A stretch of DNA of 64,000 nucleotides, taken from Ipomoea triloba (Eukaryota > Streptophyta > Magnoliopsida > Solanales > Convolvulaceae). The position numbers and the translations under genes are program-made. The notes below the pieces were generated by a model, which was not told where the DNA came from, made no database searches, and saw only the letters and a program-made list of their open reading frames with translations. The stretch covers positions 22,244,160-22,308,159 of the forward strand of contig NC_044930.1 in assembly GCF_003576645.1 (NCBI RefSeq), in the 5' to 3' direction. Below, in pieces: positions 45,875 to 59,300 of this stretch; within the stretch, counting starts at the first letter, position 1; every line of letters starts with the position of its first letter.

Positions 45875-47003
45875 ACATTAGTAATTTTAATCTAGAATTG
45901 TATTACGAATAGGAAATTAAAGTAGAAAAGAATATATTGTATTAGAAATTATATTACCGTATTTTAATGTACAATAGTAATATGAATAAGAATGTTATTA
46001 CCATATTTTTTACAATATTACGCAAACCTTAATAGTATAGTAGTGTTTTGGGTGAGAAATTAAAATGGAGGATTTTGTTTTTATTTATAGTAATAGATTA
46101 CGTTACGTTGCAGGGAAGTATATGTACTATATTATTACTATTTGTAATTTTAATCTAAAATTGTATGATGAATAAGAAAGTATGAAATAATATATTTTAT
46201 TAGGAATTGTATCACCATATTTTAATGTACAATGGTAGTACGAATAGAAATTTTATTATCATATTTTAGTATTTTACAATATTACGCAAACCTCAATAAT
46301 ATAGTAGTGTTTTAGTCGGGAAGTTAAAAATGAAGGATTTTATTTTAATTAATAATATAGATATAGATTACGTTGCAGGAAAGTATATGTACAGTTTTAT
46401 TACGATTAGTAATTTTAATCTAGAATTGCATTAAGAATAGGAAAGTAGAAAAGAATATAATGTATTAGAAATTGTATTACCATATTTTAATGTACAATGT
46501 TAGTACGAATAGGAATTGTATTACTATATTTTTTTACAATATTACGCAAACTTTAATAATATAGTAGTGTTTTGGGCAAGAAGTTAAAATGAAAGATTTT
46601 GTTTTTATTAATAGTATAGATTTCGTTCAAGGGAAATATATGTACTGTATTATTACGATTAGTAATATTAATCTAGAATTGTATGACGAATAAGAAAGTA
46701 GGGAATAATATATTTTATTAGGAATTGTGTTACCATATTTTAATATACAATTGTTGTATGAATATGAATTGTATTAACAATTTTACAATATTACGCAAAT
46801 CTTAATAGTCTAGGAGTGTTTTGGGCAAGAAGTTAAAATGTATGGTTTTGTTTTATTAATAGTATAGATTGCATTGCAGGGAAATATATGTACTGTATTA
46901 TTACGATTAGTAATTTTAATCTAGAATTGTATGATGAATAAGAAAGTAGGGGAGAATATATTTTATTAGGAATTGTATTACCATATTTTAATGTATAATT
47001 GTA
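45875..47003. repeat. tandem array of ~263-bp units
   Basis: The motif GTAATTTTAATCTAGAATTG recurs at about 45881, 46144, 46409, 46672 and 46910 (periods 263, 265, 263, 238). Five units with many small differences. The last is cut by the Stowaway MITE at 47004. Confidence 0.85.
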
Positions 47004-47259
47004 CCGATAATTGAATCCATTTTATCTGTCCTACTTACTATTTATTGGTCAAACAAATTCTTTTCTTCTTTGTTTATTTTCTTTATTATATTTTACTTAT
47101 TTTTAAATTTGATTTTTTGTGTTTAATAGTATTTTAGTGTAGTTTCTAAATATATAAATTTTGTATATACTAAACTTAATATTATGAAAATTTGAATTAA
47201 AAATAACTTCAGTCAAGCATCGTTAACCTAACTAGACACATAAAATGGGACGGAGAGAG
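47004..47259. mobile_element. Stowaway MITE, copy 3
   Basis: Body matches the other copies. The right end (TAAAATGGGACGGAGAGAG) is good and followed by TA; the left end is decayed. Confidence 0.8.
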
Positions 47260-48421
47260 TAGTAATGAATGAATTATGCTCAAAATATAATGATAACGAT
47301 TAATAACGGTCATATTTTATGCTTAAAATATAGTTTGACTTTACCAAATTTAAAACATTGTTAAATTTGGTGTCACTTTACGATTAGTTGTAATGATTTC
47401 AATGCTATATAAGTACCCAATCTTGGAAGGTTTGAAATCGTGATAACCCTCCACTCCATAGTATTCTTTTACGTGTTACGTCAAGCAATAGACCAAATTA
47501 GTCACTATGACTCCTACTTCCAATAATCTAATTAACCAAATAACCTTAACTCCGCGCAATGGGCAATATAAGTCCGCTAATATGAATTTACAGGTCAACA
47601 TTAAAAAAAAGACACATATAATAATTCTCAATGTAATTCAACATTTTTAAACATGGTATATAAGAAAACTTTTTTAAATTTGTAAATCTTTAATATACTA
47701 TTTAATCGGAATTTTTTAACACACTTTTACACTTATTTCTTATCTTTCTAATTTATCTCTTAACTTTATTGTAACATAATTGTTTCCGTGCATTACACTG
47801 GTAAAATAATACTCTGTAATATATATAATTTAAAAAGTAGGAAAAAAAATAAGATTAGGAATTACCATTATTTTCTCCCAAGTTGCTTGTTAGGTAGGCC
47901 TTCCAACTCCTAGACACAGGAAATTCACATGCATATGTCTCATCATATTCCATTTCTGCATTGCCCTATTCACAACACCTAGGAGACACTCTATGCTCTA
48001 CTTTTAAGCAAAATGTTGGATTTCCTTCAAAGAGAAAAATTCTTGCTTTGAGATGCATTATTTTACTGTTTTTCTTTCTCCACAAAATAAGAAATATAAT
48101 TATGTACAAAGAAAATAAAATTCTTAAAAATTTTATTTGTTTGAACAAAAGTGTGTACTACTTAATTTGATGTTAGGTAGGAAAACAAAATACTATATAT
48201 GAAAAGAGAGAAAAATAACAAATAAATATATAATTGTGTATTCGTAAATATTTTTTTCCTTTAAATGTGTATAAATATTAATGATTAATTGACTAGCTAT
48301 TTTCATTTTAGGAAATGTATTTTGTTTTAGTTAGGGAAACTATGTGGCTTCGATAAATTTCTTGAAAGAAAACATTTTTGAAACACAAAAACACTCATCA
48401 CTGTTGAGCATATATATAATA
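47260..48421. other. AT-rich spacer
   Basis: No gene seen. A short TTTCCGTGCATTACACTGG near 47785 resembles a Helitron 3' hairpin, but no CTRR end follows. Confidence 0.4.
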
Positions 48422-49703
48422 TCTACATCTACATCTATCTACAATTCTACATCTATGGGAAGAAAAAAATGTTAGTGTAATTATTTACTTAAAACGAATG
48501 TTTCATATTATTTTGATTTTAGTAATCTTTTATGATTTTTCTTCTTTACCCTCTATTATATTATTTTCTTCCCTTAAATAACCACGTTGCGTTAACTTTT
48601 AACTTTAGTAACTGAATAATCCGTTAACTTTTAACGTACCCATTAATTTCTATAAGAAATGTCTTAGGTTCGAATCTCATTGTAATCAGAGTTGGTATAA
48701 TTGTTAAACATATACTAAGAATATGTTAGAGTATATTATTGAAAATTAAGTACTCATTCTATTACTTTTATAGTCTTATTAAATTAAATAAATTATGCAT
48801 TTCTTTAATTTAGATGTTTACAATGCATTTATTCAAAAAAAAATATTCATTATAAAAAAAATTAAAAAAAAAGAGATAAAATTTAATTAGTTATATTGTC
48901 TTTATTTTCTACAACAAAAATTATTCATTATCAAAAAATTAAAAGAGAGATATAATTTTATTAGTTATATAGTCTTTATTTTCTACAATAAAAATTATTC
49001 ATTATCAAAAAAATTTAAAAAGAGATATAATTTCATTACTTATATTGCCTTTATTTTCTACAATGCAAAATTTATCCCTTCAAATTCATTAATTAATTAT
49101 ATTCACTACATTATTCATTGTTTTCGTTTTACACTATCTTGTAATTAAATATTCTGTATCAATGTTATAATACAAAATAATGTTATATATTTATTTACCA
49201 AGTATTCTATTAATAACATAGGAAAATTAAAAAAAAAATTGAAACCAATTATATTAACTGTTAGCGAGGATTTGTTGACAAAGAAAACATTCAAATAACC
49301 TAATAAATTGAAGCGATAAACTACCCTGTAATATTTTTTGGACTACATCACAATTGTTCACTTTAAAGTTAAATCATATTTCTTTATTAATATGATTTAA
49401 AATGTATAAATTTGTATTACCAAAAGTAGTATTTATTTATACTATCGTTTTTAGACTAAGTATTTTGACTATCATTTTTACAAAATTGAAATTATTTATT
49501 TTAGTAACCATTATAATTAATCTCTCATATATTAGCCTGCATTCATATACGACTTTGAATTACCGATTTAAATAAACAAATTCAACATTCAATTACATAT
49601 GCATGAACATCTCCTATATAATCTTGTATTAATATACGAAGTACTTATTTAAAAATAAATATTGAGCATTATCTTATTCGCGCAACGCGCGTGAAAAAAT
49701 TAG
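48422..49703 (+). mobile_element. non-autonomous Helitron
   Basis: It starts TCTACATCTACATC after A and ends with hairpin CGCGCAACGCGCG (49679-49691) and TTAG before T. The end departs from the usual CTRR by one base. The 3' 500 bp are the reverse complement of the nested element at 5837-6830, which supports a common family. No coding capacity. Confidence 0.7.
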
Positions 49704-50164
49704 TATAAGTACTATCAACTTAGACTTTTAGTTATGACGGAACACATGCTTTTAATTTTGTATCAGAATCAATTCATTGCCAAAGGTCATGAGTTTGATA
49801 GTAAAACTATTACATTCTTACAATGGTTTCTCATTTTTGATAGTGGATTCTAGTGTAATATTAACATTTTACAATTCATTACTATTTTCTCTCCCTGCCT
49901 ACAACTCCAACACATTACACACTTCTAAATTGTAAAAATAATTAAATTATTATTCAAAGTACAAAAGGCTTCTTAAAAATTGACACAAACAGTGTTTGAA
50001 AATTAAAAAAAAAATAAATAATAAATAAAATTACCGTGACAGTGTCATATCAGAACGCCATTCACACTCCTTTCAAGGATGCGAATGGTTTAATAATGTG
50101 CAAAATATTTCAATATTATTTATAGTAATTGGAATTGGCTACGAGTAAATGAATCGAGACGGAC
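49704..50164. other. AT-rich spacer
   Basis: Nothing recognised. Confidence 0.4.
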
Positions 50165-50960
50165 TAATATCATGTGACAAATTAAAGTGGGACTTCAGAT
50201 GTCTCTATACTTCAATTTAACAAGATTGTGGAGTAATAAATCATCGTGACTTAATTGATCAATAGAAATAAGACTTTTGTTCATTGCGCACAAAAAACCT
50301 TCCCTCATTTGAGTGAGGTTACTCTCACATTATCGCTAATGGACTCGATCATTGATCTTTTATGATAAATTTTATCTCTATGATCAGTTGAGCTACTCAT
50401 ACGAGCAAGAGAGATGAACTAGTATCTTGTGACAAATTAAGGTGAGATCGCTAATCCCAGACGTCTCTATACCTCAGCCTGACAAGATCGTGGAGGAATA
50501 TAATTTGTGGAGGGATGAATATGGGGATAAATATGGTGATCCAATTGATCAATAGAGGTTAAATTTTTGCTTATTGCGCACAAAGAGTCTCTTCATTTGA
50601 GTGAGATTGCTCTCACATTAGCGAGACTCGATCATTGATCTTTTGTGATAAATTTTATTTCTATGACCAATTGAGCGGCTCATGCGGGCAAGAGAGAGAG
50701 ACTTGTGACAAATTAAGGTGGAGTTGCTCATCTCAGACGTCTCTATATCTCGGCCCGACAAGATTGTGAAGAGATAAATCGTGGTGACTTAATTAATCAA
50801 TAGAGGCTAAACTTTTGCTCATTACACACAAAGAACTCCCCTTATTTGAATGAAGTTGCTCTCACATTGTCGCTAATGAAACTTAATTATTAATTTTTGT
50901 GATAAATTTCATCTCTATATCAGTTGAGCTGTCTATACGGACAAGAAAGACCCACTAATA
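50165..50960. repeat. tandem repeat, ~255-276-bp units
   Basis: Three units marked by TGTGACAAATTAA at about 50173, 50428 and 50704, each with GTCTCTATAC and TTGCGCACAAA further on. Part of the unit recurs inverted near 53760-53870 (GTGCGCAGTGAGCAAAAG). Confidence 0.8.
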
Positions 50961-51537
50961 CCTAAGTTGTCCTATAGGAATTCTTATCTGTCATAGGTTT
51001 CCAGGTAAATTCCAACCCATCCGATCCAGGCCACTTGTTCCATCATTTCCATTGGCAAAAGATTCATACAGATAGATCATGGGCTGCTATGCTGCTACTT
51101 GCACATACTAATTATTTAAAAGATTCAGTTTCTAATATATTATTACCCATATGCCATTTGAATATACCTAAAGTAACTTTTAGCCTTTTACCATGATTTT
51201 TATATGCTTGTTTGACCTAAGATGGCTTCTTCTTTAATGTCCTTGTCTGCTGGTGTAACAAATCACTCTGTTGATGCATTGTATATGGCACCATTGGGGA
51301 CCTTCACCAATATAATATATATAATTAATTAATCATTCACATAAACAACTATATATTCTATTTTATTGTATTTTTAGCAAGAAATACTGTTGTTTACTTT
51401 AATGCAAATCTATACAAGCTAGATTTTATTGCATATATTTATGTATGCTTATATGATTTTATTTGATTGATTTGTGTTAGAATTGATTAATTCATGAGTA
51501 ATTAATAAATATAAAAAGTTGGGTGGATGGTAAATTT

Positions 51538-51540
<3 letters not shown>
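50961..51540. other. spacer
   Basis: No ORF or repeat that I recognise. Confidence 0.4.
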
Positions 51541-51580
<40 letters not shown>

Positions 51581-51899
51581 CTATTCAAATGTAGTGGCCG
51601 CGCCTTCCCGTGCAGTCGGTGCGGTTCACACCACTCAAATATGCACCACACAAATATACACCGTTAGGTACACATCACCAAAAAACACACCACTAAGTAT
51701 GGAAATATACACCACACAGGGTTCGGAAATACACAATTAGGGGCACGGGAATTATGGTGCATTATTTTGGGTGTGTGGTGTGTTTCTTGGTGTTTTTGTG
51801 TATTTTCATGTGGTGCGTTTCATAATACTGAGTGGTGCATTTTATAACATTGAGTGGTGTGATCACACTGTTCACACGTTAAGACGCGTCCACACTTGA

Positions 51900-51984
<85 letters not shown>

Positions 51985-52602
51985 ATTAATCAAATGCGGC
52001 TGTGTTGTTAGGTGCGGTCGTGTGGCCAAGCGTGCGCCATTCGATTGTGCTGATCCGACGGTGGCTGTGATATATTAGGATTTAGGAAGTTTAATTCGCA
52101 TAACTTAAGTGGGGGCTTTATGGTAATTGTAAGTGGGGAAGGTAATGTTAGGATACAGAATGCACCAACAAACGTATTATTAAAACACACCATTCTACGT
52201 TATAAAATGCACCAGTTCTCAGATTAAAACACACCACTTAACCACCACACACCAAAAACACAAACTATTGCGAATTATACCAATATTATCTCAAATATGA
52301 ACCAGATTAATGTTGATAATGCACAGACTATTGCGAATTACTCCATTCTCGTTCCTCTGTTGAAGTGTCTTTCTTGGAAAGCTTCGCGGTTAATAGAGCG
52401 CCTTGGAATCGTGAACGAGCATGTCGTGGTGAGTTGAGTGGGGTCTTGAATCGTAGTAAACTGACAAGTATACCCCTTCTTCGCGTTAATAATGTTCAGC
52501 GCTCTTTTTTGTTTTGGATCAACCTGATGCGTTGGATTAAATCATCTAATGGTGTAGAACAGGCCACATGACCGCACACAAGACCAAGGCCGCACCGGAT
52601 GC

Positions 52603-52660
<58 letters not shown>

Positions 52661-52871
52661 GGGTCATGTTTAGGTGTGGTCGTGCCTTCCCGTGCGACCG
52701 TGCGGTTCACACCACTCAATGTTACGAAATACACCACTCAATGTTAAGAAACACACCACACAAATATGCACTGTGGTGTGTTTCTTAACATTGTGGTGTG
52801 TTTCATTGTGTTTCATTGTGGCGTGTGACCGCACGGCCGCACAGGAGAGCACGACCGCATTTGAACCAAAA

Positions 52872-52904
<33 letters not shown>
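51541..52904. mobile_element. cluster of three MITEs set in TA microsatellites
   Basis: Three related elements with imperfect inverted ends containing GTGCGGTCGTG and ACACCACTCAATGTT motifs lie at about 51578-51899, 51981-52601 and 52661-52872. They are separated and bordered by (TA)n at 51541-51577, 51900-51980, 52641-52660 and 52873-52904, plus a (TC)n run at 52602-52640. The arrangement recalls rice Micron elements, which insert in TA microsatellites. Homology to Micron itself is not claimed. Confidence 0.6.
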
Positions 52905-52907
<3 letters not shown>

Positions 52908-53980
52908 TGCGTTCAAATGAGAACGGTGCGCCCAGGAGAGAACTGAGAACGAATTGCAGCGCGCCACATGTCCAGATGTAGTTGCACCTAATCTCAATCG
53001 AAGTCTCAATAGAAGCCATTAATCTCGACTGAGATTATATTCATTTATATAGCGTATAGGACAGGAAAAATACGAGTAATAATACACTATACATGTGAAC
53101 GGACAATTTTACTCTTTCATTTGACCTCAACTTAATCCAAATTTGACGAAATGACAGACATTGGAAAGAATTTGAAAGTCAAGGAACCTAAATTGTCTAA
53201 ATTAAAAGTCGATGACTAATTTTTAAAAAGTCAACATAGTCGAAGGACCATTGCCGGAATTAACTCAGAAATTAAACATGTGCATCACTATGAGGCTAGC
53301 ATACTGCATACTCACTTGAAGAAGACAACACGAAAAATGTCTCTTTTATTTTTTGCCTTGAGAATAAATATAAAATAATAAAACATATCAAGCATCATTA
53401 ACCAATTATTAAACTTTTAATCGATGCATAATAAATCCTACAATACGGCATCATAGCCCGATCATCTAATAAGTAATAACTTAGGTAAGTACACTGAACT
53501 CGCCCACAAAGGCAAAATCCCTTGTCGGAAGACCCTTACATCCTGACAGATAGAATTTGTGGAGGTTATAAAGCAAGGTGACTCAGTAACCCATTAGATA
53601 GGAGGACAAGTTCCTATGCCTGTAAGGAGCCTACCATATTAGGTGTAACTCCCACACTGTTTCCATATTGGACTACTAGGCTCGACCCTATATCCTTGTC
53701 CACAATCTGTTGCCCAAAAATCAACTACTTGTATAGAGAACAAAATCCTTGTCTCACCAGCGGCAGTGTAAGAGCAACCTCTCAAAGTGAGGAGGCTCCT
53801 TGTGCGCAGTGAGCAAAAGGTCTAGCCTCTGTACTTAGTTGAGTTACCACGATTTACATCCTCCTAGAAGCTTTGTCCGGTCGGAGCGTAAGGAGCCCTT
53901 GGGGTTGGGGATTCAACCTTTTAGGAGAAGAGAACAAAATTCTTTCATGAAAAGCCTCTAGCTACCAGATATTTATGTAT
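52905..53980. repeat. mixed repeat debris
   Basis: Contains a fragment of the foldback family of 43563 (near 53235-53270) and a dispersed repeat at about 53480-53900. Its portion 53574-53650 is the reverse complement of about 59262-59340 in the glycosyltransferase intron. Confidence 0.6.
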
Positions 53981-54671
53981 GGGTCACACTTGTGTGAGAC
54001 CGTTTCACGGATCCTTATTCGTAAGACAGATCGGGTCGGGTCAAAGCACCATGCAAATGTCATACTTATATGCTCAAATATAACACTAATCAAGAATACA
54101 ATTTTTGTTACTTACAAGAGAAAAAGTAATACATTTTTCATAATAACTAATGTTGACAAGTGCCCCTTACTTATAAGGGCAAATATAATACTTTTGAGGA
54201 AAAATGTAATACTTTTAAATTGAAATGTAAAAATATTATATTTTTCCTTAAAAGTGTTACATTTACCTTATAAGTAACAAAAATTTTATTCCTGATTAGT
54301 ACTCCCTCTGTCCCATTTTACCTGTCCTGTTTACTGTTTATTGGTCAAACCAAATCTTTCTTCATTGGTTATTTTCTTTAATAATTTTTAATTATTTTTA
54401 AATTTAATTTTTTGTGTTTAATAGTACTTGTAATGTAGTTTTTAAATATATAAATTTTATATACTAATACCAAATTTAATATTATGAAAAATTGAATTAA
54501 AAATAACTTCAGTCAAACCTCGAACCGAATCAGACAAACAAAATGGGGCGGAGGTAGTATTACATTTGAACATATAAGTATGACATTTGTGCTTATAAGT
54601 GTTACATCTGCATCTTGAACCGAACCGAACCGACCCGTCTCATGGTGAGACGGTCTCACATAAGTTTTTGC
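53981..54671. mobile_element. Mutator-type MITE, second copy, with Stowaway inside
   Basis: Same ends as the element at 32526 (GGGTCACACTTGTGTGAGACC and GTCTCACATAAGTTTTTGC), in the opposite orientation. It is split by a Stowaway MITE at 54302-54557. Its own target duplication is not recognisable. Confidence 0.8.
54302..54557. mobile_element. Stowaway MITE, copy 4 (nested)
   Basis: Starts CTCCCTCTGTCCCATTTTA, TA on both sides. The sister element at 32526 has the matching site (complement of CCTGATTAG-TA-TTACATTT) uninterrupted. Confidence 0.9.
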
Positions 54672-55219
54672 CTTTCTATATATATATATGTGTGATGTGC
54701 AGACCTGATGGCATATGACATTAGATTAGATGATGGATGATGCTGTGGTTTCCCATGATGATCGATCTGTGAGTGGGTTTTAATTTGGCCGAAATTTTGC
54801 GACGTGTTTCTTGTCAAAACTTAATCCTTAACTCTGAAATGGAGCCTGGCCTGTCTGTCATCATATCATATCCATTTTGATCCATGTGTTGGAGCATTGC
54901 ACATGCATGTGTATATTGAAGTGACATTCTGTGCCTATCTGATCTTGGACGGCTTCTGTATGTTTAGGTTTTGGTAGTCGGGCTACAAACATTCTCGATC
55001 TCACACGGGCTGCTGTAAATGCGGCGACCTGAAGCTGACATGATGATACATTAAAGTGAGAGCAACAACATAGAATGATGTATAAAACCTAGTCTTTGTT
55101 GGGTGAAAGCCCGTCTTTCGTATGCATTTGCAGATATTTCTCGATGACCCTCCACGGGGCCAATTATATTTTGCTTTTGTGATCACTAAACGAGAGGGAG
55201 GGGCGCGATGGTTAATTAT
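54672..55219. other. spacer
   Basis: No gene that I can support. Confidence 0.4.
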
Positions 55220-55927
55220 GGCAAATTATTGTGTGAACCATGGTCCACGTAGTGCTATGTGGACCATAATAAAAAGTACATTTTTAATATACTAAAGGTA
55301 CATTATTTGTGTACTGAATGTACATTATATAATATAATGTATATTCAGTACGCAAATAATGTACATTCCTTGAATACAATGTACATTATTTTTATACTGA
55401 ATATACATTATTTTATAGTATGGTCCACACAATAATGATTGGATTGTTACACTATGGACCAAACTCCATCTTGCATTTCGGACCCTGATTTAAAATTTAT
55501 GTGTCTTGCTGTTGATATATTATGTACTTGCAATTAACCGTTTATATACATATAAATAAATTGAATGCACATGTTAACTACAAACACATAAAATAGTAAT
55601 TACAGACACAAATTATTAACTGCATATAAAGAATATATTAACTTTATACACATAATATGTTAACAATATACTGTATTATGTGTCTACAGTTAACATATTC
55701 TATCCTGCAATTACCAATTTGTGTCGGTAATTATCATTTTATGTATTTGTAATTAACATGTTATATGCTTTTAAACAGACAAAGAAAGACCTCGTGAACT
55801 TACCAAAAAAAAACATGTTATATTCTTTCAATTTATTTACAGACACACAAACTGTTAAGTGTAGGTACATAATATATCAACTGCAGACACAATGCAAAAT
55901 AGAACTTGGTCCATGGTATAATTTGCC
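55220..55927. mobile_element. MITE, GGCAAATTAT family, large copy
   Basis: Ends GGCAAATTATTGTGTGAACC and, inverted, GGCAAATTATACCATGGACC. The inside has repeats of TGTACATTATTT and TAACATGTTATAT type shared with 19752-20013. Confidence 0.6.
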
Positions 55928-56385
55928 GGGAATGGATTAGACTGCAAAGGCACACGGTACAAGGCTTCATAGGTTTGGAGATTGGAGACACTCAAATCCT
56001 CATAAGCCTTGCTAATTGAAGCATGTGCTCCATCCAACTAAAAACCTAAGCTGATAGTTGGACTGCACATTTATGTTATATTATATTTTTGCTCACACTT
56101 TGATCCCATTAATGTACAAGGATTCCTAGGTTTTATACAACAAAAGAATTGCATCTATCCTTTTTACCCCAGGAGAAAATGGGGCACTACAGCACTTCAC
56201 ATGGTTTTGCAACAAAAAACAAAGAAATAGCAGTTGAAGTGTGATGAAGCAAAAGCATGGTATCTCTTCAGTAAAGATTGTCTCTGCATTTGGCATCAAA
56301 ACGCGTTCTCTAGTCTTCCCCAAGAACGGGCAGTTCAGATCAGAATTTACAAATGGATGCATCCAATCCGCTGTTAATTTCAAAC

Positions 56386-59300
56386 TTAGAAATCATACTT
56401 TGTCCGCCCACTTCTTACAATGAGGCATAGCATATCAGAGATTTTCTCAGACAATGCCAGCGATGATGAGTTAAAGAAGTTCCAAGACTCGAGCATGAGT
56501 CGTTTTCTTGACCCCTTAAAATGAATTACCTGTAAGAGAAGTAGAGGCACAACTCTAAATGAAAAACGTGGGGCTTATTCCTTAAAATCAGTTGTTCGAA
56601 ATCAAGATTCGATCTCAAGTCAACAAACAGTGATTCAAAAGAGTATAATGTAAATAAACATATATAGTTTCTTAGAAAGACTAGATCATGAACAAGCTTC
56701 AAGAACAAAACGATCGGGATATGTACCTTAACATCCAGGGGCATCCCGTGAAACTGACCCGCACCCTCCGGTGGCGTCCAATTGTACAAGGCACAAGGTA
56801 GAAATAAAATGGAAGCGCCATCAATTTTATCTAGAAATGGCTGTCTTCTAGTGAACTTTTTTGCGTCAAATGAAGGGTTTGACTTGACAACCCAGGCTAG
56901 AGCTAATTGATCTCCAAGCATTCTCGAAGCTTTCATGTACTTGGTACTATAGACTTCTAGGACACGCTGTAAGAAAAGCTTAGCCCTGCAGACAACGAGG
57001 TTAGAACCAATTCATGATGAGAAGCCGAGCATATGCCCCAGCTCATATTTACATGTGTTGGAAGAGGAGCAATGAAAGATTTTTACTGAGCAGAGATGAG
57101 CTTTATTTGTTTAGCGTAAAGGTTCAAGTCTAGAATAAAAGACAGTTACCCTAAAACGTTTAGACCATTCACTTTGGCCACCGTTGTGGCCAAGAACAAA
57201 ATAACACACCTTAAAATTCCCTTCGGAGTGCCTCTTACAGCTATGAATCCCGAATTTAGAGGTTGCTCTTTGTTGTTGCGGAAGGTAAGAGCAACATCAA
57301 AATCTGGATAGTTGTCAAAAATCTCTCCCAGGTTATCAACAACCACTAAATCCGAGTCTGTAAAAATATAGTGATTAACTTTCCCCTGCCACCTAGACTG
57401 CTCCTCATATCTTGTTTCGAGGAAGGTCTGCAACAAAGAAACCCATTAAGATAAAGAATCGATTCATGCAAATTTTCTGTTGAAGTTTAACTTCTGTCAT
57501 TAATTAAAAATGGGGAAAGAGAAATACAGAACAGCAAAAACGAAAGCACACAAACTCTCAAGAAGCCATCGCATGCATTTTAGATGAAAATGAATATCAA
57601 CACTCTAACACAATACACATTTCTTTAAACTGAGGTTTAGATCCCAAATTTATACATTTCTTTACTTGGATTTTGGGAACCCAAAAAATGCTTTACTAGA
57701 TTTTCTTGACACAATTACAAGAATGACTAATGTTGAAAACTAGCGTACTTTCTTTCATGATGAGAAGGACCATAAGGGAAGTGTTTATATTATCAAAGCA
57801 AAGACCACGTTGAGATGTATTTTACCAATTACCAAGGAGATTTAGGACATTACAACTTACATGAGAATAAGATGAATTTTTCTTTTCTAAAATATGTAGA
57901 TGTGTAAGACGAATGATTTTAAAATATCCATTAGAAAAAAAAAAAAAAAAAAAAATCAATGAAAGGGCAAGCCAGCTGAAGGGAGGTCACATGGTAAAGT
58001 CACTGTCATAACATTTCACATTAAACTTGAAGAGGGATCTGATACTCCAGCGATATATTCATTTTCACTATCCTTAAACTGGAGCGATTCTGCTTGAAAG
58101 GTCACTTTGCAATTGACTAATGGTAACTGGTAAAATTTCTAAACACGGTGATATTCCTAGTGCACAACATCCTAGAGGAAGTAAAACACCAATCCCATAA
58201 TATTGGCTAGTGCTCTTACAATGTAGGACCTGATTCTTTGAAGCATCAGCTTGTCTCGTGAATATTCACCTTGAATAGGATGAATGAAAACCCCATTTCT
58301 GTTCACTGGAAGCTGAGACGATGGACCAGTAAGAATGATAATGCTGCTTTGAGGCATGGTCACCTGCAAATATCTTACTAAGGTCAAAATGCAATAAAAA
58401 TGGCTCAACGGAACTCACAAACATATTCTACAAGTTAGGCTAGCAGAGCCTACTCTAGAAATAAAGAGAAGCAGAGAACTAATGTGTTCTAATTTGTGCA
58501 AAACATGATATTTCTGGATTAACGTTAACAAATGAAACAGAAAAGCCATTGTTAACATAAAGCAAAAGATAAATTCCACTACACGTCATGTACCATGTGC
58601 ATAAAACACTAACGCCACTTCTATTCAGAGATCAAAATCCTTTACAAAATGCACTAAACATGTTTTCTTGTGTTTTAAAAACTGATTATTACACTAGCTT
58701 ACTTGTTTGAAGTGCAAAAATGAGCAGACAAGCTTAAACAAATAAAGTCTATCATGCAATTCTTCTATGCAAAGAAATTGTCTAATCCAAAACATGGGGT
58801 GGACGGGAAAAAGAAACCAATTAAAAAGGAGAGCACTATTCTTTCCAACTATATTTCGCAGCTGTATTTATGCTTTCACATCATCTTTTACCTGAATGAA
58901 ACTAATAAAGACATCTAAGATGGCAAGTGACCTCTCCACCTTGCTGTAAGAAGCGTTCCCAACAGTAGTAACCAAGTTTACCAATCTTTCATTCCTTTGT
59001 GTGTCAACTGGAGCATCATAAGTGGCAAATACAGTGACAAAGGAAACAGTATCTGCAGAGCCTGAATTGCCAGAAGCTGGGAAGTGTGTTCTGTTGAGAG
59101 CCTTGTTACCTATAATTCAGTCACCAAAGCATACATAGCAAACTTAGCAGTTCTCACTTGGTAATATGCCATAAACCTCTAATGGCCACATAGAACGACT
59201 TGTCTACCCACACGGGCAAGACAGTTAGTTCTTGGGTGGTAGATAAGTTCGAGCATAGCCCTGAGAGTTACACCCAATATGGTGGGCTCCTTGTAGGCAT

